A DNA stretch of 64,000 bases from an uncultured bacterium. Its GTDB lineage: Bacteria > Bacteroidota > Bacteroidia > Bacteroidales > Bacteroidaceae. The position numbers and the translations under genes were made by a program. The stretch covers positions 47,809 to 111,808 of the forward strand of contig CAJMSE010000011.1 of the NCBI GenBank assembly GCA_905216025.1, written 5' to 3'. A model generated the notes under the pieces. The model did not search any database and was not told where the DNA came from. It was given only the letters and a program-made list of their open reading frames with translations. How positions within the stretch are numbered: position 1 is the first letter of the stretch; each line of letters begins with the position of its first letter. Below are positions 50,514 through 59,989 of the stretch, one piece after another.

Positions 50514-53063
50514 TCAGAAGCTGAACGCCACTCGCGCCATCACCTCCCTCGGTCTGAGACGGTATGCGGCGTGGCGCGTGGTCAGCCTCGACACCGTGGT
50601 GCGCTCATAGCTCCTGTGGCCTGTGATGTTGTACAGGTCTATGCCGGCCTCATAGCGCCTGCTCCGGTAAGACAACGACAGGTCGAGGAAGTCGCTTACG
50701 GGCACTGTGCTGTCGTCGCTGTGTGACAGGTCGTATCTCAGTGTGGCGCGGAATCCGCTGCGGTGGATGTTTATCTGTGCGCTGTGGCAGAAGTCGTTGA
50801 TGGCTGTCCGGCCGCCGTGGTCGCGGCTTTTCTGTACCGTGTTTGTCACGGCCGTGGTCAGTTCTGCTGCCATCCATGCCGCCGGTTCTGCCGTGAGTTT
50901 AATCTCTGTGCCCGCTGTCTGGAGGGAGAACGATGCCGGTGTGCCGCCGATGGCCGCGCCGTAGCGGCTGTAGCCATAGTCGGCGCGTATCCCTATCGAG
51001 GCTTTCTTCCATCCGAACGCCTTGCTGATGCGTCCCGTTGTCCAGATGTTGTCCGTGCCGGTGCGCCCGTCCGTGGCCCTGCTTATATACGTTCCGTTGT
51101 CCAGTTCGCCGGCATAGAGGATGTTGCCTTCGGTGTGTCCGTATGTCATTATGATGTTTCCGAAGATGTTTTTGAGTGTGTTCTTGTATGTGGCGAGCGC
51201 GCTCAGTGAGTTGCTTCTCGTGTCGTCGGCATATCCGAGTCCCTTGTGCACGGTCATGTAGCCGGTATGGAAGGGCGTGGCGGCAATCTCGCTCAGCGGC
51301 AGCGTGTTGCGGTTGTGGCTGTAGCTGACGGTAATCTTCCAGCGCGATGCCGGGGTGATGCTTACCGACAGGCGCGGCTCGGCCACGATGTCGTGTCTCG
51401 TCTGGCTGCAGTAGGTCCGCACCAGCCATGTCACCGGAAGCTCCGCGTGTATCTTCATGCCGCCTCCGTTGTAGTCGGCAGAGTTTGTCAGTGTGGTCCT
51501 GTTCTCCGTGTATGTCTCTCTGGCAGTTGCTTCCGGGCTTTCCGTGTCGAGCGTCTGCGTCTTTCCCCTGATGCTGAGCGCGCTCTTTATGTATGTCTTC
51601 CGCCATCTGTTCATTACGAAGGTGCCGGCTCCCCATGCCGCCGAGGATAGGCATAGGCGCTGCACCTCGATGCCGTTGAAGGCCAGCCGCCCGGGCAGCC
51701 GGTCGTATGCGGCATATCCGTTGACCGACAGGCGCCGTCCGCTGCCTGTCTTTCCGGTGATTCTGAAGAAGTCGGAAACGTGCAGCTCGTCAGGCTCCAC
51801 CTCCGTGCTGCGTCCTGTCCCGTTTACCGCTGTAGTTCCGTGACTGTCGCAGAAGCTCAGGTCGCCTTTCAGTATGTTTGTCATGTATGTCTTCTCGGTG
51901 TTCGTCTTGTATGTCAGTTCACCCTGCCATCCGGTGCGGCGGCGTGTCGCCGAGGTCTCTTCAGCCACGGTTTCGCCTCCGGCGATGTCGTTGTATACGG
52001 TCACGGCCTCCTGTCGGCAGTCGTCCTTGTCTGTCATTGCGGAGAGTTGCAGTCTCAGGCTGTGCTCCTCGCTGTTGCTGAACAGCCAGTTTGTGGCGAA
52101 GAGGTGCGTGTCGTTGAAAGTGTATCTCCTGCTGTCGAGGTCGGGTGGGGCGATGCCGATGCTGCTCAGAAGGCTGCTCTCCTGCGGCACGTCCTCGTCT
52201 GTCATCGTGTGGCTTGCCAGTTCTGCGGCTATGTCCTTGCCGGTGTTGTTCGTCTTGTACATGCTGATGCTCTGCCGCTTGCGTGCGAAATACATGGCTG
52301 TGAGCCGTCCGTCGCGCAGCCATCCGCCGTCTCCCTGCAGCGCGGTGCCGCTCCCGGCGTCGGCCGTTCCCTGCCACACGTCTTTCGCGTCGTCCTTCAG
52401 CACGATGTTCAGCGCCGCCTGCTCCGAGAAGTTCACGTCGCGCATCATCTTCACTGGCTCGTGGTTTTGCAGCACCTGCACCGTCTTCACCTTGTCGGCT
52501 TGCAGGTTTTCCGATGCCTGCGAGTATTTCCCGCCCATCAGGTCCATGCCCTCGATGTAGAATTTGTTTATCTTCTTGCCTTGAAACTCTATCGACCCGT
52601 CACCGTTAACCGCCAGTCCCGGCATCCGTTTTATCACGTCGGCGATGCTCCTGTCCGTGTCGCTTTTAAACCTGCTGACGGAGTATTCCAGGGTATCGCC
52701 GCGCTCGCTGATGCCTCCCGACCTCACTTTCACCTCCTTCAGCATGAACTGCTGCTTTCTCAGCACAATCTTCTCCGTTCGCGCCAGTTCGGTAATGGCC
52801 GTTGTATCTTTGGCATATCCTATGCACGATGTTATCACGGCGTCGGCCTGCCGGCCTTCGGCTACCTTTATGGTGAACTCTCCCGAAGGCTTTGTCCGTG
52901 CGAAACCGACGACGTTTCCCTTGCTTCCGGACACGGCAATAATCCCGGCACCCTTCACGGGAGTGCCTTTGCCGTCTGTCACCATGCCGCTTATGGCCTG
53001 TGCCATTGCTGCGCGGCACAGCGCGAGGAGTAATACTATGCAGATGCTTCTTGCCAACGTCAT
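50514..53063 (-). CDS. TonB-dependent-receptor-like outer-membrane barrel with carboxypeptidase-regulatory domain
   Basis: 849 residues. Signal peptide MTLARSICIVLLLALCRAAMAQA, a CarboxypepD_reg-like beta domain (about 23-105, ISGMVTDGKGTPVKGAGIIA), a plug-like domain (about 110-215: SVSRFKSDTDRSIADVIKRM and PGLAVNGDGSIEFQGKKINK, FYIEGMDL), then a barrel of repeated beta strands to the end (VMARVAFSF). The pattern fits the outer-membrane-barrel family that accompanies GLPGLI proteins. It starts 4 nt after the GLPGLI stop, so the pair is co-translated. The ligand is unknown; a peptide is plausible because of the small secreted protein encoded at the operon's head. Confidence 0.85.
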   Translation of the reverse strand: MTLARSICIVLLLALCRAAMAQAISGMVTDGKGTPVKGAGIIAVSGSKGNVVGFARTKPSGEFTIKVAEGRQADAVITSCIGYAKDTTAITELARTEKIVLRKQQFMLKEVKVRSGGISERGDTLEYSVSRFKSDTDRSIADVIKRMPGLAVNGDGSIEFQGKKINKFYIEGMDLMGGKYSQASENLQADKVKTVQVLQNHEPVKMMRDVNFSEQAALNIVLKDDAKDVWQGTADAGSGTALQGDGGWLRDGRLTAMYFARKRQSISMYKTNNTGKDIAAELASHTMTDEDVPQESSLLSSIGIAPPDLDSRRYTFNDTHLFATNWLFSNSEEHSLRLQLSAMTDKDDCRQEAVTVYNDIAGGETVAEETSATRRRTGWQGELTYKTNTEKTYMTNILKGDLSFCDSHGTTAVNGTGRSTEVEPDELHVSDFFRITGKTGSGRRLSVNGYAAYDRLPGRLAFNGIEVQRLCLSSAAWGAGTFVMNRWRKTYIKSALSIRGKTQTLDTESPEATARETYTENRTTLTNSADYNGGGMKIHAELPVTWLVRTYCSQTRHDIVAEPRLSVSITPASRWKITVSYSHNRNTLPLSEIAATPFHTGYMTVHKGLGYADDTRSNSLSALATYKNTLKNIFGNIIMTYGHTEGNILYAGELDNGTYISRATDGRTGTDNIWTTGRISKAFGWKKASIGIRADYGYSRYGAAIGGTPASFSLQTAGTEIKLTAEPAAWMAAELTTAVTNTVQKSRDHGGRTAINDFCHSAQINIHRSGFRATLRYDLSHSDDSTVPVSDFLDLSLSYRSRRYEAGIDLYNITGHRSYERTTVSRLTTRHAAYRLRPREVMARVAFSF

Positions 53064-53067
53064 CCGT

Positions 53068-53886
53068 TTAGTAATATTCCATCAGGCACGGCGTAAAACG
53101 TTTCATTATTGTCGTGTCCGACGGCTCGTCCTTGAAACCGAGGTTAAGATGTTTCTTTATGAATCTTGACTGGTCGTGCCAATACTCTTTCAGCAGCTCG
53201 TTATATTGTTTCCCGGTCACTTTCTCCGCCTTATGATTGTCTGTTTTTATAGGGGCATCCTTTCCTTTCTCTATTCCCTTGCATTCAAATGCGAACTCAC
53301 CTTTGCTTTCCTTTGCATATAGTATGAGTCCCGGCAGTCCCTGTAGTTTCCACGGTCCGTTGTCGTATGGCAGGTCTATGGCATACCATGCAGTCCATGT
53401 CCTGCCTCTGTGTTCGGCAACGGCTTTTTTGCAGGCATACCCGACGATGGTGGTATCTCCGTCACAGAATGTCCAGTTTATTTCAGGGATAGGCTCTTCG
53501 TAGAAGAAGTAGAAACCCATTAAATGATCTTTATATAAAAGGATATTTGGTTTTGGATAGTTTTTATATAAAATATACCTTGTTCTTACTTTATCCGCAT
53601 ATTGGCTTTGTTCAATTTCCATTATTCCTTCAATGGGCGAAACTGCCAATACAGAGTCTTTGTAATGGATAAACTGGTTGTAAATTGCATTTTGGAATTT
53701 AGACCATTCGTTTCCTATTAATAATTCATAATCGCTATTATATATTTGATTATGACTCTTTTCATTAAGGATTCTGCTTGTCACAGAGTATATAATCCGT
53801 AGTTGACAAATATCTGTTTCTGCTTTAGAGTAGACTTTGATATTAGTCAATATCACTAAAAGAACTAATAATGCTTTTGTCATCAT
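53068..53886 (-). CDS. GLPGLI family secreted protein
   Basis: 272 residues with N-terminal signal (MMTKALLVLLVILTNIKVYS). The name-giving motif GLPGLI is at 183-188, inside WKLQGLPGLILYA, preceded by the conserved block CKKAVAEHRGRTWTAWYAIDLP (split here around residue 152-172). The family is restricted to Bacteroidetes; members often adjoin a TonB-type receptor, and the function is unknown. The AT content is higher than in the receptor gene. Upstream lies a strong hairpin and a 70-residue secreted protein gene. Confidence 0.9.
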   Translation of the reverse strand: MMTKALLVLLVILTNIKVYSKAETDICQLRIIYSVTSRILNEKSHNQIYNSDYELLIGNEWSKFQNAIYNQFIHYKDSVLAVSPIEGIMEIEQSQYADKVRTRYILYKNYPKPNILLYKDHLMGFYFFYEEPIPEINWTFCDGDTTIVGYACKKAVAEHRGRTWTAWYAIDLPYDNGPWKLQGLPGLILYAKESKGEFAFECKGIEKGKDAPIKTDNHKAEKVTGKQYNELLKEYWHDQSRFIKKHLNLGFKDEPSDTTIMKRFTPCLMEYY

Positions 53887-53897
53887 AAAATAAATAA

Positions 53898-53936
53898 AAA
53901 GAGCTTATTATTACGTAAAGTATTAATAAGCTCTTT
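53898..53936 (-). terminator. Intra-operon hairpin between small secreted protein and GLPGLI gene
   Basis: 13-bp stem AAAGAGCTTATTA/TAATAAGCTCTTT with a 13-nt loop, followed on the minus strand by TTTATTTATTTT. It starts 8 nt after the small gene's stop, and GLPGLI begins 11 nt beyond it. Either a full terminator or an attenuator giving unequal expression. Confidence 0.75.
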
Positions 53937-53944
53937 ATCTGGTT

Positions 53945-54157
53945 TTATAAATTAGTGTTCTTTACGATGATATTTCCTTTATTGTCTTTTACATAATAAC
54001 CCCGACATTGGCCATCGACAATAAATTCATATACGGTATACCCGCTTGCTCTGTCTTTTGTTACTTTTACTTCAAGCTCTCCTGCAGATGCAGTTAATGG
54101 CATTAGCACTCCTAATCCGAGTGTAAAGGCTACTTTTAATAAAAAATTCTTTTTCAT
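53945..54157 (-). CDS. Small secreted protein (70 aa) heading GLPGLI operon
   Basis: MKKNFLLKVAFTLGLGVLMP then LTASAG: a clear signal peptide cleaved near residue 25. The mature ~45 residues start GELEVKVTKDRASGY, contain one Cys (C51) in VDGQCRGYYVKDN, and look like a small beta sandwich or hairpin. No family is recognised. The frame is open further upstream to 54220 but the ATG at 54157 gives a proper signal peptide and lies after the promoter box. It could be a peptide handled by the GLPGLI/receptor pair (inference). Confidence 0.75.
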   Translation of the reverse strand: MKKNFLLKVAFTLGLGVLMPLTASAGELEVKVTKDRASGYTVYEFIVDGQCRGYYVKDNKGNIIVKNTNL

Positions 54158-54194
54158 TTTAATAGTTTTTATTTGTTGGTCATTATTAACCGAC

Positions 54195-54203
54195 ACAAAA
54201 ATA
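54195..54203 (-). promoter_or_regulatory. Promoter -7 box for small secreted protein operon
   Basis: TATTTTTGT on the minus strand (TAnnTTTGY), 37 nt before the ATG at 54157. Confidence 0.55.
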
Positions 54204-54294
54204 TGACAAAAAATCGACATTAAAGAAATATCTTTACTTTGTTAACAATATTTATATATTATACAAATGCTATCTCATAGAATATTTGGTGAAT

Positions 54295-54438
54295 TCATGC
54301 AGAGATCATATTGTCCCGGCATAAGAAATCACAAGCCTTTTTATAATACTCAAACCGGTGGCAGACTGGTATGTAAGAACCGTATATTCTCTTTGATGGC
54401 ATCAGCTGTTGCAGGTTTCTTTTGCGTTCAATCTTCAT
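54295..54438 (-). CDS. Possible small protein or gene remnant (47 aa)
   Basis: Frame MKIERKRNLQQLMPSKRIYG to ...FLCRDNMISA. Its first residues recall the start of DUF4143-type ATPases, but nothing of the P-loop follows, so it may be a remnant. A promoter-like box TATTTTTGC lies at 54481-54489 on the same strand. The rest of the 54158-54684 spacer holds a twice-repeated CCGCACTTnTACCCT motif (about 54468 and 54533) and nothing else I can support. Confidence 0.25.
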   Translation of the reverse strand: MKIERKRNLQQLMPSKRIYGSYIPVCHRFEYYKKACDFLCRDNMISA

Positions 54439-54684
54439 GTCCCTATCGGAATTTTTTGCGGTTATCCGCACTTTTACCCTGCAAAAATACAAATTAGTGT
54501 CGTTTGTCTTATATTGCAACGGCTATTTTTGAGGATAGCCGCACTTCTACCCTTTAAAATCAAATTCCACCTTAATTATAACTAATAATCGGTTATAAGC
54601 AAGGCATAGAGAAATGAAAACACCGGGAAATTCTGCAATCCAATCCTTGCGGCTTGCCCGTCGCCGTTTAATCATCCTCTCCCC

Positions 54685-57600
54685 TCAGTTTATCTTATAG
54701 TCGAGCACGCCCTTGTTCTGCTCTATGTATGCGATGAGGGGGCGCCTCACGTCCACTGTCCGCTTGTTGCTGCGCAGGAGCACGTGGTTCTTTCCGCTGG
54801 CGTCGTGCAGCTGGAAGAAGAGCTTTGTCTGCCCCGGGCTGTCGCTGATAATCTCGTTCAGCTCGGTGACAATCTGGTCGTTCAGCTCGTCGGTGAGCAG
54901 GGAGATTGTTATCCGGTCGATGGCCTTGTCCTTGATGGATTGCAGATACTCGATGTTCTGTATCTTGAGGTCGTAGAACTTGCTGTCGCGGTATTTCTGC
55001 TGGCATTTCGCCGTGATGTATACCGAGCTGCCCTCCTTGAACATTCCGCTCCACCGGCCCCACTCCTCGCCGAACATTGCCAGCTCGCCCGAGCCCTCGA
55101 AGTCTTCCAAGGTGACGAATCCGCACGGCTTGCCGGTCTTCGTGAACTTCGACTTGATGCCCGTGACGATGCCTCCGATGGTGATGTCCTCGCGGTTTTG
55201 CAGCTGCGACACGTCGTCCAGCTCGGCGCAGTGGGTGTTGCACAGGTTGTCGAGCACGATCTTGAACTCGTCCAGCGGGTGTGCCGAGATGTATATCCCG
55301 ACGAGGTCGCGCTCGCGGTTGAGGCGCTCGATGTCGCTCCATGTCTCGCCGCGGGTTATCGGCGGCGTGGCAATCTCCACCTCGTTCTCCCCTCCGAAGA
55401 GCGAGTTGCGCATCTGGCTCTGCTCCATCTGGAATGTCTGCCCGTAGCGCACGAACGTGTCTATGAAAGCCTCGCCCTTGGCGTTGGGTGCGAAGAAGTC
55501 TTCGCGCCTGACGCCGAAGCTGTCGAATCCGCCGCTGAGCACGAGCGACTCCACGCACTTACGGTTCACGGCGTTGAGGTTCACGCGCTCTATGAAGTTG
55601 AATATGGTCTTGTACGGGCCGTTCTTCTCGCGCTCCGAGATGATGGCGTCTGCCGCCGTGCCGCCCACGCCCTTGATGGCGCTGATGCCGAAGCGTATCT
55701 CGCCCTTCTTGTTCACGCTGAACTTCTGGCGGCTCTCGTTCACGTCGGGGCCCAGCGTGGGTATTCCCATCGAGCGGCACTCGTCCATGAACTTCGTGAT
55801 GTCGGTGATGTTGTCGAGGCTTCGGCTCATGATGCCGGCCATGAACTCGGCCGGATAGTGTGCCTTGAGATACGCCGTCTGGTAGGCCACCCACGAGTAG
55901 CATGTGGCGTGACTCTTGTTGAACGCATACGAGGCAAACTTCTCCCAGTCGCCCCATATCTTCTCGAGCACCTTCGGGTCGTGTCCGTTCTTCTGTCCGC
56001 CCTCGATGAATTTCGGCTTCATCGCGTCTACGATGGCTTTCTTCTTCTTACCCATCGCCTTGCGGAGGGCGTCGCTCTCGCCGCGGGTGAAGTTGGCCAG
56101 CTGGCGCGAGAGGAGCATGACCTGCTCCTGATATACCGTGATGCCATACGTGTCTTTGAGGTATTTCTCCATGCACGGTATGTCATACTTTATCTCTTCC
56201 TTGCCGTTCTTGCGGGCGATGAACGACGGGATGTAGTCCATCGGGCCCGGCCGGTAGAGCGCGTTCATGGCGATGAGGTCCTCAAATACCGACGGCTTCA
56301 GCTCGCGGAGATACTTCTGCATGCCCGCCGACTCAAACTGGAACGTGCCTATCGTCCGTCCCTCGCAGTATAACTGGTATGTCAGCGGGTCGTCGATGGG
56401 TATCGTGTCGAGGTCTATGGTTATACCGTGTGTCAGTCTTACGTTCTCCACGGCCTCCTTGAGCTGCGAGAGGGTCTTCAGTCCGAGGAAGTCCATCTTT
56501 ATCAGACCCGTCTCCTCTATCACGTGGCCGTCGTACTGGGTGCACAGCAGCTTGTGCCCAGGGTCGCTCTTGTCTTCCGCCGTCGACACCGGCACCCAGT
56601 CGCTGATGGCATCGCGGCAGATGATGGTGCCGCAGGCATGTATTCCCGTGTTGCGCACCGTGCCCTCGAGCATCCTCGCATAGCGTATCGTCTCGCTCTC
56701 GAGCTTGTCCGCGCTCGCCTCCGCCTCCTTCAGTTCGGGAATCACGCTGATGGCGTTGGTGAGGTTCATCTTCAGTCCGTTCGGCAGTTTGTCCGGTATC
56801 GCGTTGCAGAGCTGCTTGCTTCGCTCAAGCGGCAGCTTCTCCACGCGCGCCACGTCCTTTATAGAGTTCTTCGTGGCCATCGTTCCGTAGGTGATGATGT
56901 GTGCCACCTTGTCGTGGCCGTACTTATCCTCCACCCACTCGAGCACGCGGCCGCGGCCGTCGTCGTCGAAGTCGGTGTCTATATCGGGGAGCGATATTCG
57001 GTCGGGGTTGAGGAAGCGCTCGAACAGCAGGTCGTATTTGATAGGGTCTATCTTTGTGATTCCCAAGCAGTAGGCCACCACGCTTCCGGCGGCCGAGCCA
57101 CGTCCCGGGCCCACCATGACGCCCAGCTCCTCGCGTGCCGAGTTGATGAAGTCCTGCACGATGAGGAAGTATCCCGGGAATCCCATTGTCTTCATGATGT
57201 GCAGCTCGAAGTTTACCCGCTCCCTCACCTCGTCGCTCAGCGGGTCGCCGTAGAGCCGGCGCGCGCCGTCGTATGCGAGCTTGCTGAGGTAGTCGGCCTC
57301 GAACTTTATGCGGTATATGCGGTCGTAGCCGCCCAGTTTCTTTATCTTCTTCGCTCCCTCTTCCGGCGGCAGCTGGTTCTCTCCGTTCTCGTCGCTGGTG
57401 AACTCGTCGTAGAGCTCCTGCTCGGTGATGCGCTGCCTGTACTCCTCTTCCGAGCCGAACTCCTCCGGTATGGGGAAGAACGGCATGATTGGGTCGTGGT
57501 CTATCGAGTAGGTCTCCACCTTGTCGAGAATCTCGCATGTGTTTGCCAGTGCCTCGGGGATGTCGGCGAACACCGCGTTCATCTCCTCCCGCGTCTTGAA

Positions 57601-58401
57601 CCACTCCTGCTTCGAGTAAAGCATTCGCGTCGGGTCGTCGAGGTCCTTGCCCGTCGAGAGGCAGAGCAGGCGGTCGTGCGCCTCGGCGTTCTCCTCGTCG
57701 ACGAAGTGGCTGTCGTTGGTGCACACGAGCTTCACGCCGTGTTTCCGGGCCAGTTCGATGATTACCTTGTTCGCCTGCTGCTGCAGGGGGAACGTCTCGC
57801 GGTTTGCCCGGATGTCCGGGTTCGTCACCTCATGGCGTTGCAGTTCGAGGTAGTAGTCGTCGCCGAAGACGCGCTTGAACCACAGCACCGCCTCCTCGGC
57901 GCCTGCGATGTCGCCGTTGAGAATCTTCGCCGGCACCTCGCCGGCGATGCATGCCGAGCAGATGATGAGGCCCTCGCGGTATTTCTCCAGTTCGACATGG
58001 TCCGTACGCGGCCGTCCGTAGAATCCGTCGGTCCACGCTTTCGACACGAGTTTGATAAGGTTGTGATATCCCCGTTCGTTCTTCGCCAGCACCACGAGGT
58101 GGTTACCTCCCGAGTCGCCCATGGACTTGTCGCGGTCGGTCATGCGGCGTCCGTTGCGCACCACGTACATCTCGCATCCGAAGATAGGTTTGAAGGGTTC
58201 CTTGCCGGCATCCTTCAGTTTCCCGTTGACGCCTTTGCAGTAGTTGAAAAACTCCTTGATGCCCATCATGTTGCCGTGGTCTGTGATGGCCATGCCGCGC
58301 ATGCCGTTGCCCACGGCCTTGTCTACGAGCTTCGGAATGCTCGCCTGGCCGTCGAGGATTGAGTAGTATGTGTGGACGTGAAGATGTACGAAGTCTTGCA
58401 T
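54685..58401 (-). CDS. dnaE: DNA polymerase III subunit alpha
   Basis: 1238 residues, the replicative polymerase. PHP domain first (VHLHVHTYYSILDGQ, ITDHGNMMGIKEF), then the C-family polymerase core with VGPGRGSAAGSVVAYCLGI near 430 and the catalytic aspartates in LPDIDTDFDDDGRGRV near 470, the HACGTIICRD region, and FNKSHATCYSWVAYQTAYLK in the fingers. A helix-hairpin-helix region (RFGISAIKGVGG) precedes an OB fold (GGIVTGIKSKFTKTGKPCG) near 1050, and a small C-terminal domain. Length and order match Bacteroidales DnaE. No proofreading exonuclease domain, as expected. Single gene, transcribed away from psd. Confidence 0.97.
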   Translation of the reverse strand: MQDFVHLHVHTYYSILDGQASIPKLVDKAVGNGMRGMAITDHGNMMGIKEFFNYCKGVNGKLKDAGKEPFKPIFGCEMYVVRNGRRMTDRDKSMGDSGGNHLVVLAKNERGYHNLIKLVSKAWTDGFYGRPRTDHVELEKYREGLIICSACIAGEVPAKILNGDIAGAEEAVLWFKRVFGDDYYLELQRHEVTNPDIRANRETFPLQQQANKVIIELARKHGVKLVCTNDSHFVDEENAEAHDRLLCLSTGKDLDDPTRMLYSKQEWFKTREEMNAVFADIPEALANTCEILDKVETYSIDHDPIMPFFPIPEEFGSEEEYRQRITEQELYDEFTSDENGENQLPPEEGAKKIKKLGGYDRIYRIKFEADYLSKLAYDGARRLYGDPLSDEVRERVNFELHIMKTMGFPGYFLIVQDFINSAREELGVMVGPGRGSAAGSVVAYCLGITKIDPIKYDLLFERFLNPDRISLPDIDTDFDDDGRGRVLEWVEDKYGHDKVAHIITYGTMATKNSIKDVARVEKLPLERSKQLCNAIPDKLPNGLKMNLTNAISVIPELKEAEASADKLESETIRYARMLEGTVRNTGIHACGTIICRDAISDWVPVSTAEDKSDPGHKLLCTQYDGHVIEETGLIKMDFLGLKTLSQLKEAVENVRLTHGITIDLDTIPIDDPLTYQLYCEGRTIGTFQFESAGMQKYLRELKPSVFEDLIAMNALYRPGPMDYIPSFIARKNGKEEIKYDIPCMEKYLKDTYGITVYQEQVMLLSRQLANFTRGESDALRKAMGKKKKAIVDAMKPKFIEGGQKNGHDPKVLEKIWGDWEKFASYAFNKSHATCYSWVAYQTAYLKAHYPAEFMAGIMSRSLDNITDITKFMDECRSMGIPTLGPDVNESRQKFSVNKKGEIRFGISAIKGVGGTAADAIISEREKNGPYKTIFNFIERVNLNAVNRKCVESLVLSGGFDSFGVRREDFFAPNAKGEAFIDTFVRYGQTFQMEQSQMRNSLFGGENEVEIATPPITRGETWSDIERLNRERDLVGIYISAHPLDEFKIVLDNLCNTHCAELDDVSQLQNREDITIGGIVTGIKSKFTKTGKPCGFVTLEDFEGSGELAMFGEEWGRWSGMFKEGSSVYITAKCQQKYRDSKFYDLKIQNIEYLQSIKDKAIDRITISLLTDELNDQIVTELNEIISDSPGQTKLFFQLHDASGKNHVLLRSNKRTVDVRRPLIAYIEQNKGVLDYKIN

Positions 58402-58507
58402 GGCTGTTGCTTGTCTGTTCCTGATTTTTGAGGCGTAAAGTTACGTCTAAAACCTGATATGGCCAAAAGAAAGATGTAAAAAGTTTGTGGGATAAGTTAA
58501 AAAACCG

Positions 58508-58516
58508 TACCTTTGC
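58508..58516 (+). promoter_or_regulatory. Promoter -7 and -33 boxes for psd operon
   Basis: TACCTTTGC with TTTG at 58484-58487, 20 nt upstream. Confidence 0.7.
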
Positions 58517-58547
58517 ATCGGAATCTTAAAACAACCTCGAAGTACTA

Positions 58548-59237
58548 ATGGACAAAAGACTTAGGAAACTAAAAAAGATAAGAATACACCGTGAAGGGAC
58601 AAACACGCTGGCCGTCAGCCTTATTCTTCTCATTGCCATCACCATCCTGCTGTGGAGATACTGTGAGACGAAGGTTCCCGCTGCCGCGTTTGCGTGTGTC
58701 TTCGGCATCGTATGGGCCGTGGTGCTCAATTTCTACCGCTGCCCGAAGCGCTATTTCGAGGGCGACACCGAGCGCACCGTCGTGGCTCCGGCCGACGGCA
58801 CGATAGTGGTCATCGAGGAAGTGGAGGAGAGCGAGTACTTCCACGACCGCCGCTTGATGATATCCATCTTCATGAGCCTCTTCAACGTGCATGCCAACTG
58901 GTTCCCGGTAGACGGCAAGGTGAAGTTCGTCAAGCACCGCAACGGCAACTACCACAAGGCGTGGCTGCCCAAGGCGAGCGAGGAGAACGAGCGCGCCGAC
59001 GTGATGATAGAGACCCCCGAGGGCGAGCAGGTGCTCTGCCGGCAGATTGCCGGAGCCATGGCGCGCCGCATCGTCACATACGCCAAGCCGGGCGAAGACT
59101 GCTTCATAGACGAGCATCTCGGCTTTATCAAGCTCGGTTCGCGCGTCGACGTCTTCCTGCCTCTCGGTACCGAGGTGTGCGTCGAGATGGGGCAGTGCAC
59201 CACCGGCGACCTCACCGTCATCGCAAAACTGAAGTAA
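58548..59237 (+). CDS. psd: Phosphatidylserine decarboxylase (PSD-A type)
   Basis: 229 residues. Two membrane-proximal helices near the N terminus (about 22-38 and 43-60), then VVAPADGTIVVIEEV, SIFMSLFNVHANWFPVDG (His of the catalytic group) and the self-cleavage site G197-S198 in GFIKLGSRVDV, where Ser becomes the pyruvoyl group. It forms phosphatidylethanolamine. The short archaeal-like class is normal in Bacteroidetes. First gene of psd-pssA-DUF4834. Confidence 0.95.
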   Translation: MDKRLRKLKKIRIHREGTNTLAVSLILLIAITILLWRYCETKVPAAAFACVFGIVWAVVLNFYRCPKRYFEGDTERTVVAPADGTIVVIEEVEESEYFHDRRLMISIFMSLFNVHANWFPVDGKVKFVKHRNGNYHKAWLPKASEENERADVMIETPEGEQVLCRQIAGAMARRIVTYAKPGEDCFIDEHLGFIKLGSRVDVFLPLGTEVCVEMGQCTTGDLTVIAKLK

Positions 59238-59271
59238 GAACATCCAAACTATCATAGAAAGGGCTTTCACC

Positions 59272-59976
59272 ATGAAGCGGCATATCCCCAACATCATAAC
59301 GTCGTGCAACCTCATATCGGGTTGCATCGCGGTTCTCAACGCTTTCCTCGTATGCTACGAGGCGGCGTTTTTTTTTATTGTATTAGGCGCAGTGTTCGAT
59401 TTCTTTGACGGAATGAGCGCCCGTCTCCTCGGCGTCTCCTCGCCGATAGGCAAGGAGCTCGACTCCCTGGCAGACTGCATCACCTTCGGTCTGGCCCCCT
59501 CGGCCATGATATTCACCTTCCTTTCGTCGCAGGACTACCCCTCGGCGGTGGCTTTCGCCGCGCCGTATATCCCCTACGTGGCGTTCATCATGGCGGCGTT
59601 CTCGGCGCTGAGGCTTGCCAAGTTCAACCTCGACGAGCGTCAGACCACGTCGTTCATCGGCCTGCCGACGCCTGCCAACGCCCTCTTCTGGGCGTCGCTC
59701 ATCGTGGGCAGCGGCAGTTTCCTGTCGTCGTCGCCCGCCGTTCTCCTTGCCGTCGTGGCCATGGTGCTGGTGTGCAGCTGGGTGCTCGTGGCCGAGATAC
59801 CCATGTTCGCCCTCAAGTTCAAGACGTGGGGCTGGCGCGGCAACGAGGTGAAGTATATCTTTCTCATCACCTGCATCCCCCTGCTGCTCGTCTTCCGCAT
59901 CAGCGGCTTTGCCGCCATCATAGCGTGGTATGTAATCCTCTCCGTGCTGACGGCGCGCCGCCAGCCTGCGGCATAG
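59272..59976 (+). CDS. pssA: CDP-diacylglycerol-serine O-phosphatidyltransferase
   Basis: 234 residues, about eight membrane helices. The CDP-alcohol signature D-G-x2-A-R-x8-G-x3-D-x3-D is complete in FDGMSARLLGVSSPIGKELD followed by SLAD. It makes phosphatidylserine, the substrate of the neighbouring Psd, so the operon encodes the two-step route to phosphatidylethanolamine. It starts 34 nt after psd. Confidence 0.95.
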   Translation: MKRHIPNIITSCNLISGCIAVLNAFLVCYEAAFFFIVLGAVFDFFDGMSARLLGVSSPIGKELDSLADCITFGLAPSAMIFTFLSSQDYPSAVAFAAPYIPYVAFIMAAFSALRLAKFNLDERQTTSFIGLPTPANALFWASLIVGSGSFLSSSPAVLLAVVAMVLVCSWVLVAEIPMFALKFKTWGWRGNEVKYIFLITCIPLLLVFRISGFAAIIAWYVILSVLTARRQPAA

Positions 59977-59989
59977 CCCCTCACAGCCC

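Noticed and set aside
54784..58362. 529- and 644-codon frames opposite dnaE
   Set aside because: Shadow frames caused by third-position GC in dnaE.
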